Positions 33,221 through 45,789 of a DNA stretch of 64,000 nt are shown here, in pieces. The position numbers and the translations under genes were made by a program. This DNA is from Lepas anatifera (taxonomy: Eukaryota > Arthropoda > Thecostraca > Lepadidae). The stretch lies in NCBI GenBank assembly GCA_034440635.1, contig JAOTON010001351.1, positions 461,501-525,500 on the forward strand, given 5' to 3'. Below the pieces are notes generated by a model. It had not been told where the DNA came from. It did not search any database and worked only from the letters and a program-made list of their open reading frames with translations. Positions within the stretch are counted from its first letter, which is position 1, and every line of letters starts with the position of its first letter.

Positions 33221-33394
33221 ATAAGCGGATCCAGGGGGCACGTGCCCTCCATCGACCCTTGGTCCCCCTGAAATGTTCACGGCGCCCCCTAAAAGCTCGT
33301 AAGCGCCCCCTGAAATGTCGCTTCCCGCCCCCGCCCCCGAAGCAAACATCGGATAGCGTCCCCCCCCCGACTGACCATACTCGATCTGCCTATG
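33221..33394. mobile_element. MITE of the ATAGGCGGATCC family
   Basis: It starts ATAAGCGGATCCAGGGGGC and ends TCGATCTGCCTAT. The interior GCCCCCTGAAATG is shared with the copies at 9305 and 39605. A second left end (ATAAGCGGATCCAGGG) begins at about 33418 without a matching right end. Confidence 0.7.
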
Positions 33395-33439
33395 GCTGGT
33401 GGGCCATTTTTGATCGGATAAGCGGATCCAGGGAGAGGT

Positions 33440-35078
33440 GGCAAAATATCACATGTAGGTATAGGCGATGGAGGCGTTGACCAGGGGCTTGGGCGTGTAT
33501 AGGTGAAGTGGCGATACTTTTTAAATACTTTTGCTGTCTCCGGAAAACGCTGCCCTGTGGTACACTGCACCAGCACATTTCCGTGGGTTCACGCAGACAA
33601 TGGGGAGAAGATGCAAAAAAAACTTTACTGAGGCCCTCAAATTTTGGGCGATTCCCTCCTGGTTCGCGGGTTGAGGGCGGGTCCCTCCCCTCTTCGATGC
33701 CAATGCCTATACCCCAAATCACGCAGGGGCAGATCCAGGAAGCAGAAATTAACTTCTAAAAAACTATGGTTTTTGTCAATGCTTAAAAGAACTATTTTCA
33801 CGTTTTTGGTTTCCCGTACTCCCTCAACCATACCATCGGCCCAGAGGTACTGTCTCCAAAGTCTAGTGCGACTCTCCTCGCTCTCCGATGAGAGGTACCA
33901 CCAGAAATGAGCCGCTATCCCCCACCTAGTAGACCCCTCTACCAGTGGAGAGAATCACGCTTGCTCATTGGTACGTGGATACACAACGAACGATTTTCAA
34001 CTCACCATTGTTAGCCGAGGTCGGAAGTTAGAAAACTAAACAAATAAACATCGGGACTGAGAGTGATGGTTTCGGTAAATCTTCAAACTCTTCCGGGCGA
34101 AACAAGTTAGAGGAAACACAAATTTATTTAGACTCCTTGTTACCTATCTCAATCAATCAAATTCGACTTCAAGTGGGAAATTGTTGGATGAAAAATCGGG
34201 GGAGACAGGCCTCTTGCCCTCCCCCTTCCTATGTGTATGCAGGCGGGTTATTGTTGAAGGAGAATTAGGGAGAATCTCTAGACATCGACATACTTGCACG
34301 GAAACCCCGTATTTTGTTTCTCATATCTTGGTCTGTAAACCTGCATAAATGTTGGTGAGAAGCATCTCGTTGGTCTTACATATGCAACCATATTTCTCGG
34401 AATATGCCGTCCACCCTGGTCATCGCCAGTCCGATAAACGCCCCCCTCCCCAGTAAAAATTCAGTGACGACGGCCCTGGGTGCGGAACAAACGCAATCTG
34501 CTCGACTCGCCCTCCTCACCAGATTTAACACATTTGAGGTTAAGAGTTGTGTGTCGGCTCTATCAACATTTGAGGTTAAAGCAGATTGCCCGTGAGCCGT
34601 CACTTTTTCTGTGGTAGTGTAGTTAGAACAGACGGCCAGTCCACGATTTATCGGAAGTTTAATTTGAAGACCACCAAATCCTCGATAGCTTTAAAATTAA
34701 TATAAGTATTAGTAAAAACACATTTAAATACCAGTCAGAATCCCAATGGCTATTAGCGAATTCTACACACACTGAAAGAGCCCAGACACGCTGGAAAATA
34801 ACATTTAACTATGATTAGAATGCTTCTTTAGACTCTATTAAAATGTATCTATACGACAATCAGCACAGTAACACAAGCGTCATACACGTTTATTGAACAC
34901 GCAACCCCTGCATCATTTATATAATTCATGCAAATCTGTATTGTTTACAAGTCACCGATACTATTAAGATCTCACCACAAATTACTTGCAGGATATTACA
35001 CTGAACAACTCAGGTACACGCTTCGTTTGAATCCACTCGAGTTGGATGCCTTGCTCGTGAAAGATCCGAGTGGACTAA
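33440..35078. other. No gene recognised
   Basis: Short frames only. 34470-34590 has a tandemly repeated word (ACATTTGAGGTTAA, twice). Confidence 0.4.
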
Positions 35079-35079
35079 G

Positions 35080-35082
35080 CTT

Positions 35083-35164
<82 letters not shown>

Positions 35165-35169
35165 TATAT
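35080..35169. repeat. (AT)n microsatellite
   Basis: About 44 TA units with one interruption near 35161. Confidence 0.97.
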
Positions 35170-35467
35170 CACATTCCTGGAATTTTAGTGCGCATCGACT
35201 GCAATAGACATTCTGCGCCCATGTCTAAACAATTTAAAACAATAGGTGCTGGTTCAGGCATGAGAAAAAATCGGCAGCAGTTCAGCTTTGGTAAAATATC
35301 CTACAATACTTCCCAGACTGAAATGTATATCGTGCATTGCGTCATTGGTAAGACACAAAAACAGCACAGACACCAAACATAAAAAACGCGACTTGATCCG
35401 AACTATAATTTCGCTGACAGGTTGTCAGACGACATGATCACCAGAGATCAAGTGACATTAAACTTAA

Positions 35468-36588
35468 CAGGCGCATTGACGGGGGAGGTGCGGGTACCCC
35501 CTCGGGTTTTTTAAGGCAGCATAAAAACGGCGGCGCGTAGCGCCGCCGTACTTGGCATGCCTTTTCTCTGATCATTTTTACAACCTTTGTCCACATTTCA
35601 AGATTAGGTCATCTCAGGTCAGGTCACCAGTACAGGTCAATTGACCACCTCAAAAAAGGTTTAAAATAGCATAGGTCAGAACAGGATAAACTTATCAGAT
35701 TGAAACTCATTCAGATAGCGGGCCCACCGAGTGCTCTAAAATATGCTCCGGCATTTTTTCTATCAATGACCTAAGGTCAGGTACGAGCCATGACCTCTCC
35801 ATTAGAATTACATGGGAAAATGGTTTTAACTAATAATTTAGTAATGGATGGTGATAGTATTTAGTTTAAAAGCATTTAACTTGTCTTTGCGGTTCTAATG
35901 ATATGCATTTTGACCTAAATTGACTTTGACCTGACCTCAGATCAGTGGCGGATCCAGGGGGAGGGCAAAAAAGGTATTTGCCCCCAAACGGAAAAGCTCG
36001 GGGCAAAACTATGTTTTTGCCCCCCCAAAGCGATCGAACTCTTTTTTTCCCCGACTCCTTTTTAGTTTGAAAACAAGATTTTGGTGCTTCAATTCTCAAC
36101 TTCAAACAGCACCAGTTAAGTTCAGTGGAAATTTGGGGCCTTGGAGCGGGAAAAAGTATCTTGAGCCCATATTTTTCACCCGGTGAGGTTTTTTTCCTTT
36201 TCGCCTCACACACCCAAAATTCTACTGGGAAGTCATTGTATTTGTAGCGCTGTTTTGCACTGCGTGACGTTTTTTCCTTCTCTTTTCGCTTTTGGTTTGC
36301 CCCTCCCAAACTGACCGGCTAGATCCGCCACTGCCTCAGATAAGATCAAATCCTTGATTTGACCTAATATGACCTAGCGAGGTCATACTATATATCATTC
36401 GATTCGGCTGGCCGCGAGGATTACAATAGGATAAATTGTTTTGCTCCATTATTTTCCATAGAGAATTGGATGGGCTACCCAACTCCGTTTACCGTTTTTG
36501 CTATCTTGCGTGATTCTCGAGATCTTGGGATGGGGGTACCCGCCCACCGTCAAAGCGAAGGTGGGTCACACCCCCGTCAATGCGCGTG
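35468..36588. mobile_element. TTAA-flanked, AGGTCA-rich element (copy 1)
   Basis: TTAA at 35464-35467 and the decayed CTAA at 36589-36592 flank ends with inverted repeats (CAGGCGCATTGACGGGGG here, CACGCGCATTGACGGGGG at the other end). The interior is full of AGGTCA/TGACCT words. An hAT-type MITE (35943-36333) is inserted within it. The element is the inverted relative of 44847-45670. TTAA preference suggests a piggyBac-type non-autonomous element. Confidence 0.75.
35943..36333. mobile_element. hAT-type MITE with 8-bp duplication
   Basis: The 391-bp element begins CAGTGGCGGATCCAG and ends with the near inverse CTAGATCCGCCACTG. CCTCAGAT stands at 35935-35942 and again at 36334-36341, the 8-bp duplication expected of hAT transposition. 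There is no transposase gene. Confidence 0.9.
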
Positions 36589-37721
36589 CTAATATTGATC
36601 TAGAATACATCAGAATTTCAAATCGGGAATCCTCACAGAAGAGTCTCCTAGTGCGAGCACCCGACAAAACTCGTGCTCTCTTAGCTTTTAGAAAAGCTTG
36701 AACACTCGGCACAAATTCTGGATGCAATACCAACCGAGTATTTGAGGCCATACACGTTTATTATTACACACACACACACACACGCACCCACACATGCACA
36801 TACACAGTTTCGTTAAAAAGAGCTTGGAAACATTTGAGGACGGAGCTCGCTACAAGGCAGGACAGGAAATTAATAAGATAGTTCTCACACGATTTTAGCC
36901 GTAGATGTTTGCCTTAGTATAGTAACCATGACCTATATTGTATCCATACAAACACTTTTTGACAATGCAATTATCCAAAAAAGAGCCAGTTTGTGCATCC
37001 CACTGGCTCAGTGCTTCCACCACTGGTATAACCAGCTGTAAACCTGTAGCATCTGGTAGCTGAGCTCAGGAGGACAAGAAGTCTGGGTTGGAGAGCCTGT
37101 CTTTGATGCTGGATCGAGACAACATGTCGAGCTTTCGAGACCTGCGCCCAGTGATGGAGAGGAAGTCTATGAGAGAATACTCGTTTTGCTTCTCTGTGTT
37201 GTGGAGTGAGCAGATAAAGGCAGATGATCTGTTCCTTCCTCTTCCTAGAAGCACTACTCTTGGTTGAAACACTTGCTTCATGTTCTCCCAGATTTCCTGC
37301 CGGTTGACCTCAAGGGCAACTCATGCCACTGCTTGGGTGGCCTACCACAGACGTGGCGCCACCTATCAGCGCTATGACGGAGTGGTAGGCATTTCGACAG
37401 CGCGTCAGCGCCACCAGGGTCAGTAGAATGGATGGACAGCGAGAACAATCCTAGGCTAGTTGAGGTTGGAGTGCATTGATATTTCTGTTGGCACCGTCTT
37501 CATATTAGGAATTAGTCCTTGATATAACTGATAAAAATTAAGACAAGGAGAGGCAAGAAGCAGAGCTTGAAGGGCATCCTGCTTGTCTGTGCACTTATTG
37601 AAGTCAAAACGTAAGACTATTTACTATATTAATAAGAGTGTTTAATCTCATAGAACTGGTGCAAGCAGTGTGAGATATTATATGTAGCTTTGGGTAAATA
37701 AGATGCTAGTAGTTGGCAGCC
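36589..37721. other. No gene recognised; (CA)n near 36766
   Basis: A CA-rich microsatellite lies at about 36765-36805. The minus frame at 37066-37281 (71 codons) is unassigned. Confidence 0.4.
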
Positions 37722-39215
37722 TTAAATCTTATTGTAGAATCTACGGGCGATAGGAATGGTGAGATGCGAAGAAGCAAATATTGTAGCAAATATGTCCGGG
37801 ACAATAATTCTAATAGGTGTCTCTAAAAATATACGCTTAGTAAGAGTCTTGAAAAACGATCGAGAGACAGGAACGTCATCCAGAGACCGTATACTTGGGA
37901 CAATTACATCATTCCAGGTGATTGGAGCAGCTATAAAGAGTGAGAAATTGCGGTAATTAGAGGGAGCGAATGGAACCGTAAAGTGATTTCCGGTTCTCAT
38001 GACTCTGTCATGATTTGCTTGGGTGATTGTAATTTTTTAGCCAGAGGAAGGGGGAGAGTATTTGCAAGGTGTGAGTGGAGGATGAGGAGGAGCGAATGTT
38101 TAACACATACGCGTCGGAAAAGGGGGGGCCAGGGGCCTGGCCCCCCACTTTTTGGCCAAAAATTTCACGATCTCAGCCAAAATGAGAGAAAGCCGGACAT
38201 TCTTATATCCAGCCGCTGCGGAAGGCAACGAGGAGCCCAAATTCGAACAGTTTTTTATCCTGATGTTGAAAGTTTTTTGTCAGCATCAGGTTGAAGTTTG
38301 GCTGCCCCCCCCCACTTTTTTGCCGGTGGCGACACTTATGGTTTAACAAGATCCTGAAGTTTCAGAATGTTTAATTCCTTAAAAAGATTCAATGTGTGAT
38401 CACGAACGCCGACCTTAGCAATTATTCTCACCATCTTCTTTTGGAGAGTTATAAGTCTAGTCAGCCGAGAAGAATACGTTACTCCCCAGAGTTCGGAGCA
38501 GTAATTAAGATATGGGAGTATAAGTGAATTATAGAGCATGAGGATGTATCTTGAATCCAGAATGTATTTGATACGGTTTATAAGCCCAATGTTCCGGGCG
38601 ATCGTGTGTTCTGTGTTTTTTATATGAGATTTCCACTTAAGATCTTCAATAGTTATCCCAAGGTATTTAGCACTAAAACATCTTTGTATGATGGTATTAT
38701 TAATTGAAATCTGAATCTGGGAGGCAGGTTCAGAGTAATGGTATACCTGGTAGACAGATTTATTAGCGTTCAGCGTGAGACGATTTGCCACCAGCCAATT
38801 ATACACTTCTGGTAGGCTATTTGTAGTTATACTTTGTAGTTGGTCAATATTGTCACCTGTGTATACGAGAGCAGTATCATCAGCGAAAAGTAAAATTTAG
38901 GGGTTTGCGAGCTGAGAAGTATGTCATTAATATAAAGGAGAAATAGAAGGGGCCCAAGAACAGATCCCTGTGGTACACGCATTATAAGTGTGAGACGATT
39001 TTGTGAACAGGTATTGTTGAATTTCAGTCTGTGTCCTGTTTTGAAGATAGGATGACAGGAAATCATGGGAAAAGTCCTGAAAGCCATAAAAATGTAGCTT
39101 TTTGAGCAGAATGTCATGATTTACAGTGTCAAAAGCCTTCGAAAGATCCAGGTAAATTGTTGTACAAACTTTTTTGCTTGCAAGGAAGATGTTATTTTTA
39201 ATCAATCTGCAATAT
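37722..39215 (-). pseudogene. LINE reverse transcriptase and C-terminus, decayed
   Basis: Minus-strand pieces include TTIYLDLSKAFDTVNHDIL (motif A, about 39100-39160), VPQGSVLGPLLFLLYINDI (about 38940-38990), a 156-codon thumb/C-terminal segment at 38336-38806 (LPYLNYCSELWG) and a terminal segment at 37722-38000 (NYRNFSLFIAAPITWNDV). A 236-bp insert (38105-38340) interrupts the last part and frameshifts break the rest. Style is CR1/L2-like. The 5' part is missing. Confidence 0.8.
38105..38340. mobile_element. 236-bp insertion in the LINE, 7-bp duplication
   Basis: GTTTAAC flanks both sides (38098-38104 and 38341-38347). The insert is rich in CCCCCC tracts and has CCCACTTTTTTGCCGG near its right end. 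A related sequence stands at 40570-40680 (AAGGAGCCCAAATT...). Confidence 0.65.
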
Positions 39216-39231
39216 ATTTAATCAAGTTCAC

Positions 39232-39537
39232 TTCGCGCTTCTCTATGGCTTCATGTTTTCCGCCGTCAAAAGCCATCGTTCAACTCTCAACTGCACTGTA
39301 CAGCACAATTGGCAAAATATCATAGCTGTCTTGTCTTGGGGTGTGAGGACCAAAATTGAGAAAGCACTTTGAATCATTATGAAAATATTTCTTACTATTT
39401 CCACCACTTTGCTTCACGCCCATCAGGTATCCATGACAAAAGTTGACTTCGATAACATCTGCTCGAGACATGGTTTGCACACGGCTTGCTGCCATTGTGT
39501 CGTCACCTTTTGAGAGCCGCAAAACCTGGGAACACAA
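39232..39537 (-). other. Unassigned coding-like minus-strand stretch
   Basis: The frame from 39537 to 39280 reads about 85 residues with balanced composition, and after one stop continues in frame for about 20 more. A possible 3' splice site (TTCCCAG) precedes it on the minus strand near 39530. I do not recognise it. It could be an exon or an unknown transposon fragment. Confidence 0.3.
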
Positions 39538-39604
39538 TACAAAAGCATGGGATGATGCACGTTAGCACACAACAGAATAAGATAAATAAAAAATGGACAG
39601 CCAC

Positions 39605-39867
39605 ATAGGCGGATCCAGGGGGCAAAGGGGAGCACGTGCCCCCATCGACCCTTTGGCGCCCCCTGAAATATTCACAGCACCCCCTGAAAGGTCGAGGGAG
39701 CCCCCCTGAAATGTCACTTCTCCCCAGGATGCTAAAACCGGCGCCCACCGGCAGGATTTGGCTCCCACCTGATAGGTTTTGCCGGTCAAAACTGTCGCCC
39801 CCTGGTCTGGATGGCGCCCTTCCCCCTGGGAAGGTGGCCCCCGATCGGAAATCCTGGATCCGCCTAT
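39605..39867. mobile_element. MITE of the ATAGGCGGATCC family, with 10-bp flanking duplication
   Basis: The 263-bp element has symmetric ends, ATAGGCGGATCCAGG and CCTGGATCCGCCTAT. Flanks are GGACAGCCAC (39595-39604) and GGGCAGCCAC (39868-39877), a 10-bp duplication with one mismatch. The class is unclear; duplications of 9-10 bp are typical of Mutator-like elements. Confidence 0.8.
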
Positions 39868-40194
39868 GGGCAGCCACAATATTTTTGTTTAGAGGGGGCA
39901 CTTCAGCCGCGGAGCAACATTTTAGCATACGACTGCCATTTCATATGCTGTGGCTAATCATTCATGGACACACTAATTTGTAGAATGATTGGACTAGAAT
40001 AGAATAGCTTAACCCCAAGGTCTCTAATCATGAGGGTTTGGATACCACAGACTGCACTGTGACTTATACACAATTTGAAAGTCATCATATCTTAAAGCAT
40101 ACATCACAAGAAGGAAAGTTATCGGGTACAGAGGACTGATCTTACCTGCGATCCAAGTTTCTCCTGTCCTTGGGATGAGCTATTCCAGGCACTT

Positions 40195-40440
40195 CTGATG
40201 ATACGCTTCTGGTGTTGGTGAGCTGGTTGCTGGGAGGCGGGACTTGGCGTCCAGAATGGGCGTACAGCGCTGATCCGCCTCTGGTGTTGGTGAGTTTGCT
40301 GCTGGGAGGTGGGACTTGGCGTCCAGCATGGGCGTACAGCGCTGATCCGCCTCTGGCATTGGTGTGGCGAGTACTGGGAAGTGGGACTAGGCATCCAGCA
40401 GGGTCGTATCACATCATTCCACCTCAGGTGTTGATGAGGT
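40195..40440. repeat. 72-bp tandem repeat, about 3.5 units
   Basis: GCTGATCCGCCTCTGG recurs at 40269 and 40341 (72 bp apart), with a diverged unit on each side. Minus-strand reading gives a 24-residue repeat; I see no evidence that it is translated. Confidence 0.8.
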
Positions 40441-42375
40441 GGCGGCTGGAGGGTAAAGCTGAGCTCTGGGAAAGAAATTAAATAATTTCAAAGACTGCTT
40501 AGAATATTTTTGTGACAAATTACATTTTTATTCACTTCTGACTCAGTTACACTTCAAAATTTCTATACCCATCCCCTGTGATGGGAACAAGGAGCCCAAA
40601 TTTGTACAGGTTTTGGTCCCATCAGGTTGAAATTTGACTGGTCCCCTCACTTTTTTCCTGGTGACAACACTTAAGGCTGAAACAGTGCCTAAAATTGAAA
40701 CATCACAAAGTATTATTATTACTGACAGGGCAAAAAAGTTAAGAAAAGTAAGATAGATAAAAAGTACAACTGAATCCTGTTTCTGTGTGATACATTATGG
40801 AAAAGCAAATGTGTTTGTAATGGCACCAATAATAATTCATTTCAAAATACTCCTTGGAATTTGAAGTCAAACAAAAAATAAGGCAGGAAAACCACATTAA
40901 AGCGAGGTAGGTACCTACCCCACTTGAAGGCAATGCTGCTCGTCACATAATTTCCTCTCAATTTTGGACAGAATTTGAGCTGCACAAATCACCTGATTTA
41001 CCTAGTTTCCTCGGCACATAAAATAAGTACTTTTAAGGAAAACACCAAGTTTTAAGTCTCTAAAAAGTTCAGCCACAGAAAAAATGTAGGTAGGGACTTG
41101 GGTAGGAAATGTGTAAGTTGATACATCAGCGAAAATTGAGTAGGTATTTAGGTAAGAGCCTTATCTTACCTTGACCTGTGATCCTGGAGTCTGTGATCCT
41201 GTAACGGCTGCACAGACGCGCGGCAACCGCAGGTGTTTCAAGTGGTTTTACCGCTTACTCCTACCACTACTGCAAAATTGTGCAACACCACAATAATATA
41301 TAACAGAACAACACAGATGAATGCACGATGCATCCAAAGAAATTGATTAAATGCATCTACGGCATCGCATCGCACGGCATTTGCGACGCTGAGACGCGGC
41401 GAATTAACATGCGGAAGCTTCCCGCGCCCCGAAGGTAAACAAAGAGCAAAATAATGACCTTAAAAAGTTTGAAAAATAACTATTTAAAAGGAACCTATAT
41501 TAATACCATAGCTTAGTTGATATCCGCTATTATTGAAGTTCATAATGGAGAAAACATAATTTTACAGAGATTGAGGATATAATTATTTGCTGGATTTGGA
41601 TGATATTAATCCTCATCATCCACTTAATTTCCAAAAGGAACCTATATTGATACAGCGTTTTTCCATAAAAGTAATATTTTGACTTTTCAAAACTCTATTC
41701 TAAGCTCAAAAACTGATGTGAGGAGGATATTCAAATGGAATTTAACATTCCGTTCTGAAGTGGCGCAGCCTAGTGTCTCTACTAACCGTGCATGAGGGCG
41801 AACATAAAACAGAAGAAAAGATACAAGCATTTATCTTTAGGCTTACATATGTTGATCATCTTTGTAAGCGGAACAATGTCTGTTAAAGGCCTGTTCACAC
41901 TTTGCACATGCTGCACAGAATCGGTCAATATTTTTGCCGACCGACACCACAAAATCACGTGTGAAGATTGCTTTCCGACAAGAATCTTGGGAGATTCGAC
42001 GCAGATTTTGGTACGTGTCAGAGCCTCTGTACCAATGGATGGTTGAGCTGTGCTAGAGGAATGTGGACAGTGCTGCTGGTTGCTTTCATGTGATGATTTT
42101 CTGGGTCTGGTAATCCCATGTAGAGTGTGGTAATCTTCTATTTGCCTAGAATTGAGTCAACCAGGACCTCTCAAAACGTCCGATATATAATAAAGCTTAC
42201 ATCGACCGGAGACAGCTTTGGCACCGAAATCTATTCTTTTTGGATTTAGCTGAAAAGTGTGAAATATATTTTACCATATGCCGAGCAATGAAAATGCATT
42301 GTAACGTGGAGTGCTTTAATTCTGTCTGGAGTGTGGTAATTTCCTCGATTGCCGCACGCAAAAGTAAAGGCTGGT
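40441..42375. other. No gene recognised
   Basis: A relic of the 38.1-kb insert family lies at about 40570-40680. Otherwise AT-rich and unassigned. Confidence 0.45.
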
Positions 42376-42379
42376 TGAC

Positions 42380-42515
42380 ACGGTCGCACAGAGACAGAGG
42401 CAGGATTGGCACAGAGGCTGGTCGCACAGAGGCAGAAGCAGGATTGGCACAGAGGCTGGTCGCACAGAGGCAGAGGCAGGATTCGCACAGAGGCTGGTCG
42501 CACAGAGGCTGGTCG
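42380..42515. repeat. 38-bp tandem repeat, about 3 units
   Basis: Units built of GCACAGAGGCAG and GATTGGCACAGAGGCTGGTC recur. Confidence 0.75.
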
Positions 42516-43112
42516 GCGGTAGCCTTCATACCGAGTCCCCACTCTTTATAATTCACTCCCGCCCAATATGATAGAAATGCCGACGGATAGATAAAAACAC
42601 TTGATGTACCGGCTGGAGCGATAGTTTTGTACCACATCTGAAAGTTATCATGCCACATGTGTTATCGACGGGGCTTTCTTGTTGATCAACTACAGTTTGA
42701 GCAAATCTGGTATTTTCTTAATGTAGTTAGTATGTTGTTTTGTTGTTGTAAAAATCAGTGTATTTAGCCATGCGTTCCAGGTTAAGAGCATGTATTTTTT
42801 GGAGCGGCCTGATGTAGTGAAAAGACAAATAAGCCGGTTAGTGGATCACGGCACAAATGAGCCGTGTCACCGACAACGGGCCGTGTCTTACTAACTTAAG
42901 ATTTTTTATAAGGCTTTCTGTGCATAGCACCTTTGCCCGCCTCTAAAGAAGCGTTTGGGAGAATTAATAGTTTTTGGATGAGGATGAGTTACGTTAGTCT
43001 AGCAGTGCAATGGGGATGTTATTTCAAGTAATGGGTTGCAATATATTTTTAGCTTGCAAATAGATGGTCGTGGCAGTGGCACAAAAGGCCAAGCCAAAGA
43101 AGCTCATTTATA

Positions 43113-45772
43113 ATGTTGGACTGGCAGGGTGCGAGAAGACGACTGTCGCCGCCAAGGCTGAAGTCCTTGAATTTTGGTGCAAGTTACCGAGTATCTGCTT
43201 TGCCTACATTACTGGGTTCCTCCATTAAAGCAATGATTTTTGGTAGTTTCGAAACTGCCGCCGAGCACCTGGCCAGGGTGACGCGGCTTTACCCTGAACC
43301 CGGGGGTGAGGTTACGGCTCCCCTCTCCGGCTGGGCAGCCGCCGTACAGAGAAAAGGATTTTACACCACCTCGATTTTACACCAGACGAGGCCGAAACCG
43401 CTACAATAGGCGAGGAGGAGCTGTCTGCTCGAGTTATAGACTCGGCTGAGACTTTCATACCGAAGTCTAGCTCGCTCCACGGCGCATCCCCATGCCCTGG
43501 TGGACGGAGGAGTGCAAGCGCACCATTAGAGAACGTCAACGCCGTTTTAAAATATTTATAAGACAGCCGACAACTCCCAATTTGATAGAATATCGACGTG
43601 TGAAAGCACTAGCCAGGCGCACAGTTAGAGATGCAAAACGAATATCATGGCAAACTTATATTACAACGATAAAACGACCAACACCATTAACAACAATTTG
43701 GCGGCGAGTACATCGTCTGGCCGGCTGTAGCTGCGCCATGTCCCTGCCGGTTCTGACAGGTCCCAGGGGAACAATTTCCAGCCCCACAGAGGTAGCGAAC
43801 GCCTTCGGTAATGCGTGGGCTGCTCGCTGGCGGCTGGTATGTTCAGACCCAAGTTTTTTACGGCACAAAGAACGGAGAGAACGTTTTCCAATTACATTTT
43901 TCCAGTGAATCCAGTGAGTCTTACTTCAATTTCCTTTGGACTACGCACGATTTTCCCACTGCTTGGAGAGATGCCATTATCATCCCAGTTTGAAAACCCG
44001 ACAAGGATGACAGCGACCCCTTACACTATAGACCGATTACCTTGACCTCATGCGTATGTAAACTTTTAGAACGCACGGTAAACGCACGTCTGGTTTGGTA
44101 TCTGGAGAGCACCGGATTATTTTCTAATGCACAGTGGATTTCGCGTAGGACGTTCCACTACCGACCATCTTACATCGTTAGATTCATCAATACGTCGCTC
44201 ATTTGCCTCAAAGCAACACGTGTTCGCTTTACTTTTTGACATCGAAAAGGCCTATGACACAGCCTGGCGCTACGCGGTTTTAGACAAGGCACGGAAAGCT
44301 GGCATCAAGGGTCACAGGGGATACTTTTTGACAATTTTATGAAGAGACGGAAGTTCAGAGTGAGAGTGGGCAACTCCCTGTCTGATAGCTTCTACCAGGA
44401 GAGTGGTGTGGCCCAGGGCGGCGTTTTAAGCGTGATCCTGTTCGGCATCTTAATTAATGACGTCTGGCGACATTCTACCCCCCACGGTCGATAAATCTTT
44501 GTAGATGATTTAGCAGTTTGGTTAAGCACCTCTACCTCGATTTGAGCACAGCAACAGCTCCAAATATGCATAGACCGGTTATCCGAATGGAGCCTGAAGA
44601 ACGGTTTTAGATTTTCCACTGAGAAAACTGTGTATGCACTTTTGCCGCCGCCGCTCGTGAACCGACATCAGCCTCAGTTTATACGGCAGGAGAGTCCCAA
44701 TCGTCCCGAAAGCCAAGTTCCTGGGCATGATGATGGATAAACGTTTGACATACGCCCCTCACATTCGCTCCTGCGCGATAAATGTTTCAAACGGATGAAT
44801 GTGCTCAGGGTGATTTCACAAACATCTCGTGGTGCCGATAGGTTAACACGCGCATTGACGGGGGTCTGAGCCACCTTCGCATTGACGGGGGCGGGTACCC
44901 GCCCCTAAGATCTCGAGAACCACGGTAGGTAGCGAAAACGGTAAACGGCGTTGGGCTGCCCATCCACTTCTCCATCGAAAACATTTGAACCGTTTTTTTC
45001 AGGTCACATTTAAGGTCACGAGAGGTCAAAACATGCCCGTCATAGGGATAACATGTAAATTCAGTTTTTCGGCCATTAAATCTGAACAAGTAAAGATAGA
45101 GCAAAACGACTTGAACTATATGAATCCTCTTAGCAAGCCGAATCGAATGATATATAATTTGACCCTGCTAGGTCAAATCAAGGATTTGACCTGACCTGAG
45201 GTCAGGTCAGGGTCAAATTATATAAAATGCATATCATTAGAACCGCAAAGCCCAGGCGAGTCTAATGCAGCTAAAATAAATGCTCTATCACCATCTGTTA
45301 CTGAGTTATTCCGTAAAAACATTTTTCCATGTATTTCCAATGGAGAGGTCATGCCTCGTACCTGACCTTAGGTCATCGATATCAAAAATACCGGAACATA
45401 TTTTGAGAACTCGGTGGGGCCATTATGTGATATGAGTTTCAATCGGATAAGTTCACCCTGCTCCGACTTATGCTATCTTAAACTTTTTTGAGGTCGGGTC
45501 ACTTGACCTGTAATGGTGACCTGACCTGAGATGACCTAACCTTAAAATTTTCACAGAAGTTGTAAAAATGATGAGGGAAAAGGTATACCAGTACGGCGGC
45601 GCTACGCGCTGCCGTTTTTCTGCTATCTCCGAAAAACCCGAGGGGGCGGGTACCCCCCGTCCATGGCGTGTTAACACTTCTCAGTCTATACCGTGCCCTA
45701 AGTATATATCAGGCCTAAGACGACCCTTACATAAAATACACGTCATTAGAGTCATAAATGCATGTACTGCAT
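43113..45772 (+). pseudogene. I-like LINE, decayed, split by a TTAA element
   Basis: Plus-strand pieces include PWWTEECKRTIRERQRRFK (linker after endonuclease, about 43495), RPITLTS (about 44030), HSGFRVGRSTTDHL and LLFDIEKAYDTAW (motif A, about 44240-44265), VAQGGVLSVILFGILIND (about 44410-44460), IFVDDLAVWLS (about 44495), and the C-terminal GADRLT, which continues after the insertion as LLSLYRAL. There are several frameshifts and stops. The style resembles the I-like LINE at 27816-29215. The endonuclease is missing or beyond recognition. Confidence 0.8.
44847..45670. mobile_element. TTAA-flanked, AGGTCA-rich element (copy 2)
   Basis: TTAA at 44843-44846 and 45671-45674 flanks 824 bp. With the insert set aside, the LINE frame runs straight through. 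Terminal inverted repeats are CACGCGCATTGACGGGGG and CACGCCATGGACGGGGGG. The interior contains a near-perfect palindrome of AGGTCA words at about 45184-45222 and further copies at 45340-45380 and 45485-45540. No transposase is present. Confidence 0.85.
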
Positions 45773-45789
45773 AAAAAGATTGTATACGA

